The notes under the pieces are model-generated. The model did no database searches. It saw only the letters and a program-made list of their open reading frames with translations, and had not been told where the DNA came from. 64,000 nucleotides of DNA, from assembly GCA_963693365.1 (NCBI GenBank), contig CAVNZM010000011.1:2728001-2792000 (forward strand). The letters run 5' to 3'. Source of the DNA: Amoebidium appalachense (lineage: Eukaryota; Ichthyosporea). A program made the position numbers and the translations under genes. Below, piece after piece: positions 1-25,192 of the stretch (within the stretch, counting starts at the first letter, position 1; every line of letters begins with the position of its first letter).

Positions 1-268
1 GGACAAAAAAGAGCGGAGCTACACAATGTGGATACGTAATAAAATTATATGCAGTATTGGTGGTGGTGGTGGTGGTGGTGGGGGGGGGGGGGGGGGGGGG
101 GGGGGGGGAGGGGGGTGTAATCAGAGATATAGATAGAGCATGCCCTCTGGTATCCTACCCGTGGGGATGAGAGTGTCAGTGTGTGTGTATATGCACATGT
201 GGATTAGTATACACGGATTGTGCAGTGGGTTTAGATGTTTGTTCTCCTTCTGGCAATGAATAAATAAG

Positions 269-351
<83 letters not shown>
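269..351. repeat. (TG)n microsatellite
   Basis: About 40 uninterrupted TG units. Two CA tracts follow at 548-628 and 685-776 with CG interruptions. No gene is recognised between 1 and 790. Confidence 0.95.
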
Positions 352-352
<1 letters not shown>

Positions 353-544
353 ACGTTCAATCTTAATTCATTTTATTATTTTCGGGGGAAAGGGTGTCGC
401 AAGACATGCGAGATAAGAGATCACAAGAAAACCCATCAGAACAGGGAAAAAAACAAACACGATGCCCCATAGACAAATAAATATAACAGCAGGGGCAGTT
501 GTTGTCGAGAACAAAGGAAGACGACACACATATAATAACATCAC

Positions 545-630
<86 letters not shown>

Positions 631-708
631 AGTGTCAACCACTTACCCACCCTACCACCCTCACGCACATACACGTGAGTGCACACACACGCGCGCACAC
701 GCACACAC

Positions 709-779
<71 letters not shown>

Positions 780-1250
780 CGTACATACCCTTGTTCACCG
801 CCCTCTATGTCCCCGGCGACATAACTTGACATGCGAGGCCCCTGCCCAGTCAATCATGTGAGTGGCTGAAATAAAGATGGAGCGGGGCAAAAGAGAATAC
901 GATGCAAACCAGGGACCAGGTGCATGAAGACTAAGTTGTTCCAAAAAATCAAAGCAGCTATGATTCATACATCGGCATTCAAGAACATGAAGATGTTCAG
1001 GTACCGCAAAAACTTGCCTTGGTTCCAGTTCATTGATGTGTACCTTGCATACCACGTTCATCCTTATTTTCATCGTCCTCTTTTTTTTGTTTTTTTGTCT
1101 TGCTTCTTCATTTCTCCCCCCTCCCCCTTCTGGCATGCCCCGTGCGCGTGTGCCTGCCTGTATTTCCCTTCTTCTTCTTCTTCTTTTGGTTTTTTCTTTT
1201 CTATTTTTTTTTATATTTTTTTATTTTTATTTTTATTTTTTTATTTTTTT

Positions 1251-1294
<44 letters not shown>

Positions 1295-1309
1295 AAAAGC
1301 AGCACATAC

Positions 1310-2905
1310 ATCACAGGTGCACTTTGAAGCATCACAGACGATAGCCGTCAGCACAGCCCCGGGCTGGAAACCTTCCACACAGTCCAGCTGGCTGTTGGTG
1401 TAGTGCGGTAGAAGCTCCATGTTCTCAATCACAAACTGGCGCACTTGCGTCTGGGAAAAAGGAAGAAGAAGCGGAAGAAGAAGAAAGGTGGGTGGGTGGG
1501 TGGGTGGGGGGGGGGGGGGGGGGGCATGGTAAGTGGGTGGTGGAAGGTGGTGATATGTGTGGGTGGGTGTGGTTGTGGTCAGTGTGTGTGCAGTGCATTT
1601 ATTGCTGAAACTGTATTCGATCCGTTAATTAACGTCTATATCGGCATTTCTCCAGGATTCCAGTTTGTATAGTGATCACACGACTTCTTATATAATATAA
1701 AAAACCCCGCACCATATATAGGCAAAGCCACCGATGTTGTCTAACGTCACACCGCAAAATGCCGAAATAGGTCTAATATGAATGCATTGTCGCTTCCAAA
1801 TAACCTTTCAGCATGGTCTCTGCTTCATGTACTTGTTAGAGCAGAGATTTGTCTATGCAAATCTCACAAAAATAAATCCCGGCAGAATGAAATTGCAGAT
1901 TGAATTAGTTGGTTCCCTCCACTATCCTGGCGTCATTCAAACTGAATCACACTGCAAGCAGACAAATTCCATTCAAAAGACCCCCACCCATCTCGACCCG
2001 AAAACTTGCAAGGTCCCCACGAGAATTAGCGACTAAGCTGGGAATTCTTCTGGATCCCTTACATGAAGATTGACCAAAAATTAGAGGATCTCCCCCTCCT
2101 CCCCCTCACACACACATATATAGGCAAAACAAATTATTAAATATGACATGATATTGAGGCCACACACCCCCAGCTGCCAGCTTACAGTCAGCGACATGAA
2201 GGCGTCGCCAATCAGAAGGCGCGATTCAACAGGTTCTGCGTGATCTTGATCCAATCAGAGCCTCCTTAACATAGAAGCTTTACATTCTTTTGCATTAACC
2301 AAAAAAAGCTAAACATTGAACCGATAGGAATACCTTTACAGAAAGGGGCAGCACGATGTGGCTTGAGCGATCTTTTGGGAGTATAATGCTCACAATTCAA
2401 CATAATTATACACAAAAGATAATATAAAGAGCAATAATTTTTGATTATTGGTAGGTTCTGTTGCAATGTATCCGAGGGAGACTTTATAAGTTTTGCATTT
2501 TCTTTCTTCAAAGGTCTGGTGGGTGACCGCCTCCAAAGCTGACCTGAGCTCGGGAATTTGCTGTCACTCTTTCTAATAATTCGAGCAGCTAATCTGCGAT
2601 TAAGAGACAAACTTTTAATCCTATTGAATTCCTGCGATTGGCGACGCCTTCATGTCGCTGACTGTAGGCCTGACGAGATCTGACATAACACACACCCTCA
2701 TACACCCCACTGCACACAGTGACCCAAACACACACACACACACACACACACGTACCTGCTTGAAGGCGCATATGCGGCGTGTGATCTCAATCAGGCTGGC
2801 CACACGGCGGTCTTTCCAGCGGGACCAACGGAGGCCAAAGTAGCAAACATCGAAGGCGGAAAGGTCGCCACACTTGGCATACACATCAACGTGGATGGCT
2901 GCCAT
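1310..2905 (-). CDS. Unrecognised protein, two internal exons (partial gene)
   Basis: Two exons on the minus strand, 2905-2756 (50 codons) and 1450-1310 (47 codons), join in phase 0. The first follows an acceptor ending CACACAG and ends at donor CAG|GTACGT. The second follows TTCCCAG and ends at GAT|GTATGT. The joined peptide contains FDVCYFGLRWSRWKDRR, then QFVIENMELLPHY and GFQPGAVLTAIVCDASK, an amphipathic, normally composed sequence unlike the repeat read-through nearby. The exon at 2905 opens with an in-frame ATG directly after the acceptor, so it may be internal or initiating. A further open stretch at about 1048-795 could be the next exon, but its acceptor is pyrimidine-poor and another frame is also plausible. 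I do not recognise the family. A short YAKCGDL stretch resembles plant PPR repeats, but the rest does not fit. The gene probably continues past the left edge. Confidence 0.6.
2185..2664. mobile_element. Tc1/mariner/pogo-type MITE, 480 bp
   Basis: Perfect 29-bp terminal inverted repeats at 2185-2213 and 2636-2664 begin CAGTCAGCGACATGAAGG. Both ends are flanked by TA (2183-2184 and 2665-2666), the target duplication of Tc1/mariner/pogo elements. The interior has no transposase; a 114-codon minus frame inside is unrecognised. It is therefore most likely a non-autonomous copy, located just outside the exon at 2756-2905. Confidence 0.8.
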
Positions 2906-2999
2906 CTGTGTGTGGATTGTACGGACGTGAGTCTGTGATGAAGTACGTGAATGAGAAAGGGCGGCAGCAGAGGGAGGAGGGGGGGGGGGTTACAGATTG

Positions 3000-3366
3000 C
3001 CACGTTGCAGGCGTTAGGCGCGAAAAGGACATGGAAAAGAGCAACAATCAACATTTAGGGTTACAGGAAGTTAGCCATAAGGCATATTACCTTGACTTTC
3101 CCATTTTGTGTCTTCCTGTCTATTCTTATTTTCTTTCATACTTTATTTTGTTATATTATTTTCATTTTTTTATTTTTTTCATATATTTGTGTGTGTATGT
3201 GTGTGGGGGGTAATACAGCGTGCAGTACAGTTGAGAATCCCACGATTTGAACAAAGCACAAAAGTTTGAACACAGATCTTAGATCTGAGGGGTCTGAAGA
3301 CAGGTCGCCCACTGATGATTCGAGGTTGCAGACTGATTGCCTTGCTCCATATGTGGTTCTTCGGCC

Positions 3367-3397
<31 letters not shown>

Positions 3398-5274
3398 TTT
3401 CCCCCCCACCCCCCCGTCACCCCACTCCCTTCCCCCTCAAGCACACATAGGCACACAAAGAGACGCCCACCCACTCATCCACCCGACTTTACTATTCATT
3501 ATATAAACTGGTTCCGATCATTTAACCGCCCCATGGGCACACTGACCTGCTACGGGACAAAAACCATCACGAACTACAGGTTCAACCGCCATATTTAGCT
3601 ATAACACTGGGCATGCGCAAAAAAGAATAAAGGAGGTTGGCCCTGACTGGAATGCTGAACTATAACACTTCACTTCTTGGGGCAACTTGCAGCAAGCAAC
3701 TCTGTCTGATGTTATTTTCTCTATCTCTTACAGCACGTCCCAATGGCAAGAAACAGGAGAAATCAATACAAGCAGTTGCGTATGTATTCTTCTGGTGCTG
3801 TTGATGTTTTTTTGGCAGGCAGTAAAAAGGAGCACGAAAAGCAAAGCAAAGAGCAGCATGCCTGTTAAATAGTTTCGTAACTTCAGAAAGGAAAATGGGA
3901 GGTGCACGCACATTATTGTTCGTACGAAGAAGGATTAAACAAGTACTTCCCACGCACACGAGTGCAAGACAAAACCTATGCAAACCAGAAGCAGGCAAGC
4001 AAGCCTTTTCTTATTTGGATGTGTTGCAAGTGGTAGCCGCAGTTACTTCTTTGCCTTGTTTATTTCTTGCTTTGTTTATTTGTTTTTCTGTACGCGCGCT
4101 CCCCTCCTTGCAGACACCAAGCGACAGGTTATCTGTGCCGCGGCTATGTGTACACTCCAAATAGAATATATCCCGAAAGGCATAACGAAACAGGGAACGA
4201 AAAAAACGAACTTACCTTTGCAAGATGCTTCGCCCTGCGCCTTCTCAAAAGACCCCGTTCCCTCCGAACCCTCCGAACAGAAAATAAACACGTGATAATA
4301 AGAACAGCTACTTGTCAACTGTGTATATTAAAGATTCTGGTAATTGCTTTTCGTTATTTCATTCACTTTTTTCTCGTTCTGTCTTCGCGTTTTGGGATAG
4401 TGCGATGACATGTTCGCATGTCTGCCGAAAAAACCGTTACAACCGCAACTATCTCGTTTATTTATAGCAACAAGCCCATATGAGGAGATCCAAATTTAAA
4501 TCGCAATCTTGGTCTTTTCCGGGAGGCCTGCAACAAGTTGTCACTAGTGTGGGCCAGCGTCCAGCGGTACTCAAAATGCATTTCTGGCCAAAAGCCAAGC
4601 CTGGAAAACGTAAAAAACTATACGCCCTAATTTTTTCCCATATATTTTTGCTACACAAGGCTCTATGGTACATATATGGTGACTTTGGAATCTGACGGTT
4701 CTCTTGTCATATCACGCATGATGACGTTCAGAGCGGCGAATAAGATCAATGACATAGAACCAATCATCATTTATGACGTCATCAATGCCCTAGCCTGTAG
4801 CACAGGGCTCGCCTAGCAAGCTTGCAAAGTAACTTAAGATGGTTGAATGTCGTGCTAGATATCTATGGTGGCATGTTACTGACCACCTAGAAATGCACGG
4901 TTTCAATGGAGTTTATGACGGCCAAAGACAAAATGTGTATGTAGCCACTATGCATGGGGTCGATACGGACGTGTAGGACGCAAGCACATGTGGCTAAGCT
5001 TATGATCAACGATGCAGTCGAGATCATTGTTATATATAGTCACTCGTACGTGTTCCATCGATGCCATGATGCCATGGCAGCCATGCAAGCAAGCGGTCGA
5101 ACGGCGGAGACCAGACCCAAAACAACCATGCTCATGGCACACGAAAGTCAGAGCACTTTTCAATGGCCGCTTTCTCTGGTCCACACGGTGGGCAAACTTA
5201 CCGGACTGCATGCCAGCTATCTCGCAGATGCACTCAGTGCATCCAACATACCCCTCCTTCCCTCCTTCCCCCCC

Positions 5275-5346
<72 letters not shown>

Positions 5347-6200
5347 AGGTTAAATCCAACGGCATTTGAATCCAAACACATCTTGCATACAGGTTCGAAC
5401 GTTCGAGCATATGTACCCAACATGTGTTGCAATTGTTGCCTGACAGAACCTTTACAGCATGCATATGCACGGCGGAATGGAAGGTGTCCTGTCTGTGCAC
5501 CTGAGTACACAAGTGCACTGTGACGCCGTTAACCGCGCAACGGTATTCACTCAAAGTATTTATTACTTCCACAGGTAACCTTCAGGCAACACCTTTATCA
5601 CGTAATAGGACACAAGACAAGACGATCCCCCCCCCCCCCCCCCCTCCCCACTCTCTCAAGCGAAATAATCATCTCGTTCAACCAACATCTGATTATGGCT
5701 AGAATCATAACATAGTGTGACTTGTACATGTATTCTGTGCACGTGGGACTCAGTGTGTGTGTACTGTGTGTGTGTGGCAATGTGCGCGTGTCCGTGTCAA
5801 AAAACAAAACAATAGATAATAAAACTATGCCAACCATCATAGGCCTCAGCCACATTCATTCAATCCGTGCTTGTTGTGCTTTGGGCTACTTTGTCTTTTC
5901 CTGGTCTAGTTTTGCATTACGGTGCTCACATGCACGTGTGGTCGTACCACGTGTAACACTGAGGTTGTTGTATGCGCGCAAGTGTTAAGCACTGTGTTTT
6001 GCGCGTGTACCCAAGTGGGCACGTGAGTGTACATTGCAAGCGCTTTCAAAGTCCCAGGTTGCATGTAATGCCACAAATCTAACACGGGCCAAAACCAAAA
6101 AAAATTCTCCATTCATTCATACATACATTTATCGGGTGCCCATGTAAATCCAGATATTATAATATTGATATTTAACCCATCTACAGCGCGCACATGTGCA
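3000..6200. other. Spacer between the unknown minus gene and the DysF gene
   Basis: Ordinary-complexity DNA with poly-C at 3368-3396 and 5280-5336. No gene is supported, apart from the weak Cys-rich frame at 5391. A strong minus-strand donor (CCG|GTAAGT, about 5196-5202) hints at an unfound upstream exon of the 1310-2905 gene. Confidence 0.5.
5391..5523 (+). CDS. Possible Cys-rich terminal exon
   Basis: After TTGCATACAG an open frame reads through NMCCNCCLTEPLQHAYARR and CPVCAPEYTSAL to a TGA. The CxxC...CPVC spacing could be a zinc-binding ribbon, but there is no second supporting exon and no recognised family. It may be chance. Confidence 0.18.
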
Positions 6201-6203
6201 TTT

Positions 6204-17679
<11,476 letters not shown>

Positions 17680-19013
17680 GCTGGCCGGGATAGCCGAGGA
17701 ACGAAATAAACCCGAACGGGATGAGCTGAAATTCTGGGGTTCTTTTTCTTGTCACTGCTGTTGTTTCTTCGTGTATCTGCATGGATAGAAAAAGGGACCA
17801 AAGGAGCAAGGCGGAAAAAGTGTGTGCGTGGCTAGGGGAAGGGGTGGTGTGTGTGTGAGGGGGGAGGGGGTGGGGGTGGGAGGGGTGAGGGGTGGTGGGG
17901 GGGGGGGGGGGGGGGGGGAGGGGGGGAGATGTAGTATGTGGGGTGCAGTATAACTATGACAAAGATACACAACCACTAACACGTTGCACGGCACAGGAAA
18001 GGCGCTGGGGGGCAGGTCGGGGGGATGGCTGAATGAAAGCTGGGGTGGGGGGAGCGCGGAAGGGGGAGGGAGGGGAGGAGGGCAGGAACCTCCCCCCTCC
18101 TCTTCCCTTCGAAATGCACATGCCTCCGTCCTCACCCTCTCCCGTTCCCTCCCCCTACCTCCCCCCCCCCCCCCCCCCCCCCCCCCGCGGGGCTCCTCCC
18201 CGACATAAAGTGCACACACTTGGGGGGAATGCCCCCTCCCCCCCCTCCCCCCCCCCCCCCCTCCCCTCTCCCTCCTCTTCCTCTTACCCCCTTCTCTCCT
18301 CCCCTCTCCTGGACTACCACAGGCAACCCGACCCTCATCACCACCGTATGTCCCAGTTTCGGTTGAAAGGTGGGGGTTTTGGAAACGCGCCGAGTCGGGG
18401 CGGCACGAGTCGGGGCGGCTGGGGGGAGGGGGTCGGAGGGGGAGGGTGGGGGCGGGGGAGAGGGAAGGGCACGGGCACATTTGAGCTATCAAGATCATCT
18501 ACGTGTATTGACAGGGTACGTGTGTTGACAGACAATGCCTTTGCTCGTGTTTCCTTTTCTTCTTCGAACTCCGGTCGAAATCTTTTCCTCTTGTCATCCT
18601 TTCTGTTCGCTACCCACTTCTTTTCCTCAGCCAACCACCACGCCAATTTATATGTGCCTCTGCTTATATTCCCCCTTCCCCCCTTCCCGCCCCACTAAAA
18701 AAAGCTTGGGACAAGGAAGAGAAGAAATAACATTTCTATCTCAAAATATGCCTTTCTCTCACCCCTAAGCTCCATTCTTATTGCAAGAGTCTTCAGCAAA
18801 ATAATCAACAATCGACGGAGTCTATGAGGTGGAAAGAAGAAAAAGTATGCAGGGAGGATCAAATATTCGAGGGACTTGGTGTCCCCATAGGGGAGGGAGA
18901 TGTGCGTGCGTGCGCGCGTGCGTGCATTTGGGGGGGGGGGCGGGAGGGGGGGGAGGGGGGGGGGGAGGGGGGGGGGGGGCTGGCTGGAGGGGGCTATAAA
19001 GAAAGGGGGCGAA

Positions 19014-19047
<34 letters not shown>

Positions 19048-19448
19048 GCTTACATGAAGCACTAACACTTTATGGGCATGCCCAGCTGTTCAGAGCCCTT
19101 GTATCTCTATACTGCACAGTTCGGGTCATCTCTGTGTGGACATATGCTGGATCGTCATATACAAGCTTAGTCTGGATTTTGTTTGGGTGTTGCTCTGGTA
19201 CAATATTTATCCTCTGGGCCATGCAACAGACACCGCACACACAAAGATCTATCAGGTCTCTTCCCTTGCCTTGCTCAACTCCTCTTGTTACTCTCTCTCG
19301 TTTTACTTATCTCCCCCTCCCCCTCTCTCTTTCTCTCTTTCTCTCCCTCCCGCCGCTCGGAGTCAATCTTTAGTGCAGTGGAGTGAGCCGGCTGCGTCCA
19401 TGCATAAGAACACAAATGGCTCACTACAGTAGGGTAATTACGTATTAG

Positions 19449-19530
19449 CCAATCGCGATCACATAGCCATATCTGGTGTTACCGTGGAATATCTTCTTTT
19501 CCCGATTCTTCACCATGGCAGGTATATAAA
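19449..19530 (+). promoter_or_regulatory. CCAAT plus TATA core promoter candidate
   Basis: CCAAT at 19449-19453 and TATATAAA at 19523-19530 are spaced about 70 bases apart, as in a classical RNA polymerase II promoter. An AATAAA follows at 20331. No convincing coding frame lies between them. Confidence 0.4.
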
Positions 19531-19554
19531 GGCTTTCGTTTTTTCTTTTTGTGG

Positions 19555-20336
19555 TGGGAAGGGGTCCCACTCAGGGGAACGTGACACTGTGTGTGTGTAG
19601 TGCGGCTTTGTCTATTCCTAATGCTGTGAGAGTGTGGGGACATCTCCCTTCCGCGGAGTTTCTCGCTTGAGGAGTGGTTTCTTCGACATCTGGTGGCCCA
19701 CTGCAACTTGCGGTGACTTCTACACGCTATCTACGCTTCTACGCGAGCTATTGGCGGTGGGCTGCTGCAAATTCTTCAACTGCTTCTGCGCTGCGTGAGT
19801 GGAGGGATAGCTACTGGGTCGTCGAGGAGCTTTCCTTGTGGCTGCCGTGTTTTCAGCCTTCAGCAGTATGGCAATGACTGGGTTTGCTTGCATGCATTCT
19901 GTAGTTGTGTTTTCCTGTGTGTCCTGCCACAACTAGGCCACCTTATCAAAGAGTTAGAGACAGCTTCTGCGGGTTTTCTAGGGGACGGACCCGCGGGGAT
20001 TGTTTTCTCGCTCGGATTTGGTCTGCATTGCTCTTTAAAGGGCTGACTTGCTTGCTGTGCCCCGGTAGGTTTTGAGGGGGGCCTGTTGGGGGCAGCAGTA
20101 ATGATGTCGTCTTGCGAAGTGTAACCTGGTCATCATCGCTGCATATGACTAGTTGGAGCAAACTAGTTTCACGCATACACGTGCACTTGTACCTTTGCCC
20201 GCTGGTGTCCTTTGGTCACTTGTTGTTTTATTTTTTTATTTCATCGCTGTGGCTCTTTCGAAGTCGGTTATTTTGGTGGTCATGTAGCCTGTGGCTGCAC
20301 GTTGCCTTCATATCCACTGGACCATTGATCAATAAA
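19555..20336 (+). other. Possible non-coding transcript or solo LTR-like unit
   Basis: About 780 bases of ordinary-complexity DNA between the CCAAT/TATA pair at 19449-19530 and AATAAA at 20331. The longest frames are short and have no recognisable composition. The unit could be a lncRNA, a degraded gene or an LTR. Confidence 0.25.
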
Positions 20337-20372
20337 TCTCAGTCAAGAGAAATAAGAATATCTTACCGTATG

Positions 20373-20429
<57 letters not shown>

Positions 20430-20518
20430 CCAAGGGGCCCCCCTGTAATACCTCTGGTGTATTTTTGTGCACCTATTTGAAAGCAAGATTAACTTATTTT
20501 TCTGCCTCACTGAGGTCA

Positions 20519-20553
<35 letters not shown>

Positions 20554-20619
20554 ACCTACTAGTATTCCCTTAAAGTCTGTTCTGCAGCTGCCAAAGCAAT
20601 TATAGGTCAACAGGGCTAT

Positions 20620-21560
20620 CCAAATTGGAGACATAATCTAGATATTGGACATGGTCGCATTACAGAAATACCTCAAATCGGGCATTACCGTAATATCGCC
20701 GAATATTACCAATTAGGAGCGATTTTGGGCTTTTACCCCCTCGTACTAATACCATAATATTACCAGGGCCACCACTTCAAGTCGGCGAAACTTTGGTGTT
20801 TTTACGAATATAAAAACCCAAAATGATTCGTTTTTTAAGTCTAACAACAATTACAAACAATCTGATTCGATATACATCATGTTTACAATTGTTGACTAAT
20901 GCCATCTACAGGGCTGAGTGCGATCGCAAAGTCAAATACATATAGATATTTTGTAGGCTGCCGTGCGGCTCTGTTGTACCTGTTGTACCTGTGTTACTAC
21001 CTACGTTTTGCAGGTTTGTTGTAAAATAATAATCATAGTACATGGATCCATACATTTCATTTACATATGCATAAGAGCATCATGGCATACGTGGTACACA
21101 TGTATACATATATATTCTTGTAGAAGATAGATGTATACATATATTTTCACATGCATTCCCCCATGCATGCATATATGTATATATATGATGTATTCCACAT
21201 ACATTGTTCATATTTGGGCTAGGAAAAGCATTATATATGCATGTCACTAGAATATACTTTAAAAAAAAAAAATTTAGGTGTACAATAAATACCTAGATTG
21301 GTTATCTAAGTTACAGTACTAAATGGGTAATAATACCGCTCATTACGGGTGATAGGATGGTACTACCACCGAATTTATCACCAAAACATCACACTCGAAA
21401 ATTTAGTGAGGGGCGTATTATTACCGTGATAGCATTGGCTGATCGGCCGATTTGTGCCCTAATCCTAAGGTAATACTCGGTAATATTACGGTATTATGAA
21501 AACGGTAATATTACTGACCTTAATGCGCGACATAGGGTGTATCATGTAAGCGCTAGCCAA
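20620..21560. repeat. AT-rich element with inverted subterminal repeats
   Basis: ACCGTAATAT...TATTACC...TTAGGA near 20683-20716 is matched in inverted orientation near 21452-21500. The palindrome GTAATATTAC occurs at least twice near the right end (about 21479 and 21510). The 700-bp core is AT-rich and lacks open frames. Exact ends are not defined. Confidence 0.45.
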
Positions 21561-21632
21561 TTGGTCAAAAATGCACCCACAAAAATGTTGCCTGACATAA
21601 GATCGTCAAAAGGCGGGACAAAATAAACTGGG

Positions 21633-21673
<41 letters not shown>

Positions 21674-21889
21674 ACAAGCCTGTCACAAAGAAAACACTGT
21701 ACTCAGAAACAACGCGGATTTTCCGCTGACGCATGTCTTGTGGTGTTTTTCATCTATAAGGGCGTCCACCGAAACCATAAAACTGAGCTTGACAAGAACA
21801 AAGAGACAGGGAACACCCTTACATTTGACACCACTTTTTGGATTCACCATTCTTTCCCACCTACATTTTCTACCAGCCCAAACGAAAAC

Positions 21890-24392
<2,503 letters not shown>

Positions 24393-24395
24393 TGA

Positions 24396-24401
24396 AATAA
24401 A
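24396..24401 (+). promoter_or_regulatory. Possible polyadenylation signal of the Vps62-DysF gene
   Basis: AATAAA starts four bases after the TAG stop codon. This is unusually close but is the only such hexamer near the gene end, so it is a plausible cleavage signal with a very short 3' UTR. Confidence 0.4.
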
Positions 24402-24902
24402 GAGCCATAATGTGCTTATTTAGACTGGTTAAGGGGTATCTAGAAATGCCTGCAGATCGCTGGAGTGGGAAAGAAGATGGAAGAAGGAGGGGGGGGGGGG
24501 GGGGGGAGGGGGGGGGGGGGGGATGTACCGGGAGGTAGGGGGGAATGTTTGATCTCGAAAGAATATAACGTTATGAGGCCCGAGAATGGTATGTGTGCGT
24601 TTTGTATTATGCTTGCTAGTGTATTTATCAGGCAAGCGGTGTGGTCGGAAGTTAGACCGTGAAAAGGAAGTGAAAATACCTGTTCAATAATCTTGGTGAA
24701 TGAGATGACGGGCTGTGTAGGATATTTATGTTCCTGCGGGACTTACTCGGATCTGGGCATGGCCCCTAAGCGACTTAGCATTAGACATCCCCGAGTTATT
24801 CATTGACTAATACGATAAATATTTAAGAGTATTCATTATTTTGTGCACGTCTTTTTATACCGATGCATGTAACTATTCGGGCCTATGAAAAAAACTATGT
24901 GG

Positions 24903-25035
24903 GAGCTAAGTCCGTACGGTGGAGGCCCCTAGGTATGGGGAGATTTCTCACATAACCCGCAAAAAAAAGCCCACAAAACACAAAAATAAAAAACAAAAAG
25001 CCAATAACCATAACCCTATGTCTCTGGGCCCTAAT

Positions 25036-25070
<35 letters not shown>

Positions 25071-25192
25071 AGGGGGGCAAAATCCTCGGTATAGGGACCT
25101 GGCGGCCCCTTTATGTCGCTCGGGGATCAAACCGTTCCCCCCTGATTTTACCTCATCGGATTGTCTTTTGTCCTATCAGGTATGAAAGAGGG
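24903..25192 (+). repeat. Dispersed repeat family A, copy 2
   Basis: Inverted counterpart of 12905-13175 with the same block order. A poly-G run at 25034-25070 is expanded relative to the seven-base run in the other copy. It lies just after the Vps62-DysF gene. Confidence 0.75.

Larger units (their letters stand above)
17680..21889. other. Divergent spacer between two DysF genes
   Basis: Holds G/C-rich low-complexity DNA (17.8-19.06 kb), the CCAAT/TATA unit at 19.45-20.34 kb, poly-C at 20375-20426, (TA)n at 20519-20550, the AT-rich element at 20620-21560 and an A-run at 21634-21671. No protein gene is supported. Confidence 0.55.

Noticed and set aside
924-1060. Plus-strand frame KLFQKIKAAMIHTSAFKNMK
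   Set aside because: Well composed, but the minus strand is equally open here and belongs to the neighbouring minus gene. Neither strand has a clear acceptor, so it was not called.
2756-2905. Plant-type PPR protein from the YAKCGDL motif
   Set aside because: Only seven residues fit; the remaining 90 residues lack PPR periodicity.
4954-5523. 189-codon plus frame starting MGSIRTCRTQ
   Set aside because: Its length depends on a 57-base poly-C run, and the part before it matches no family; a good minus-strand donor lies within it.
21479-21520. TAATATTAC, the nonanucleotide of circular Rep-encoding virus origins
   Set aside because: It occurs as a simple palindrome in AT-rich DNA, without an adjacent stem-loop, iterons or a Rep gene.
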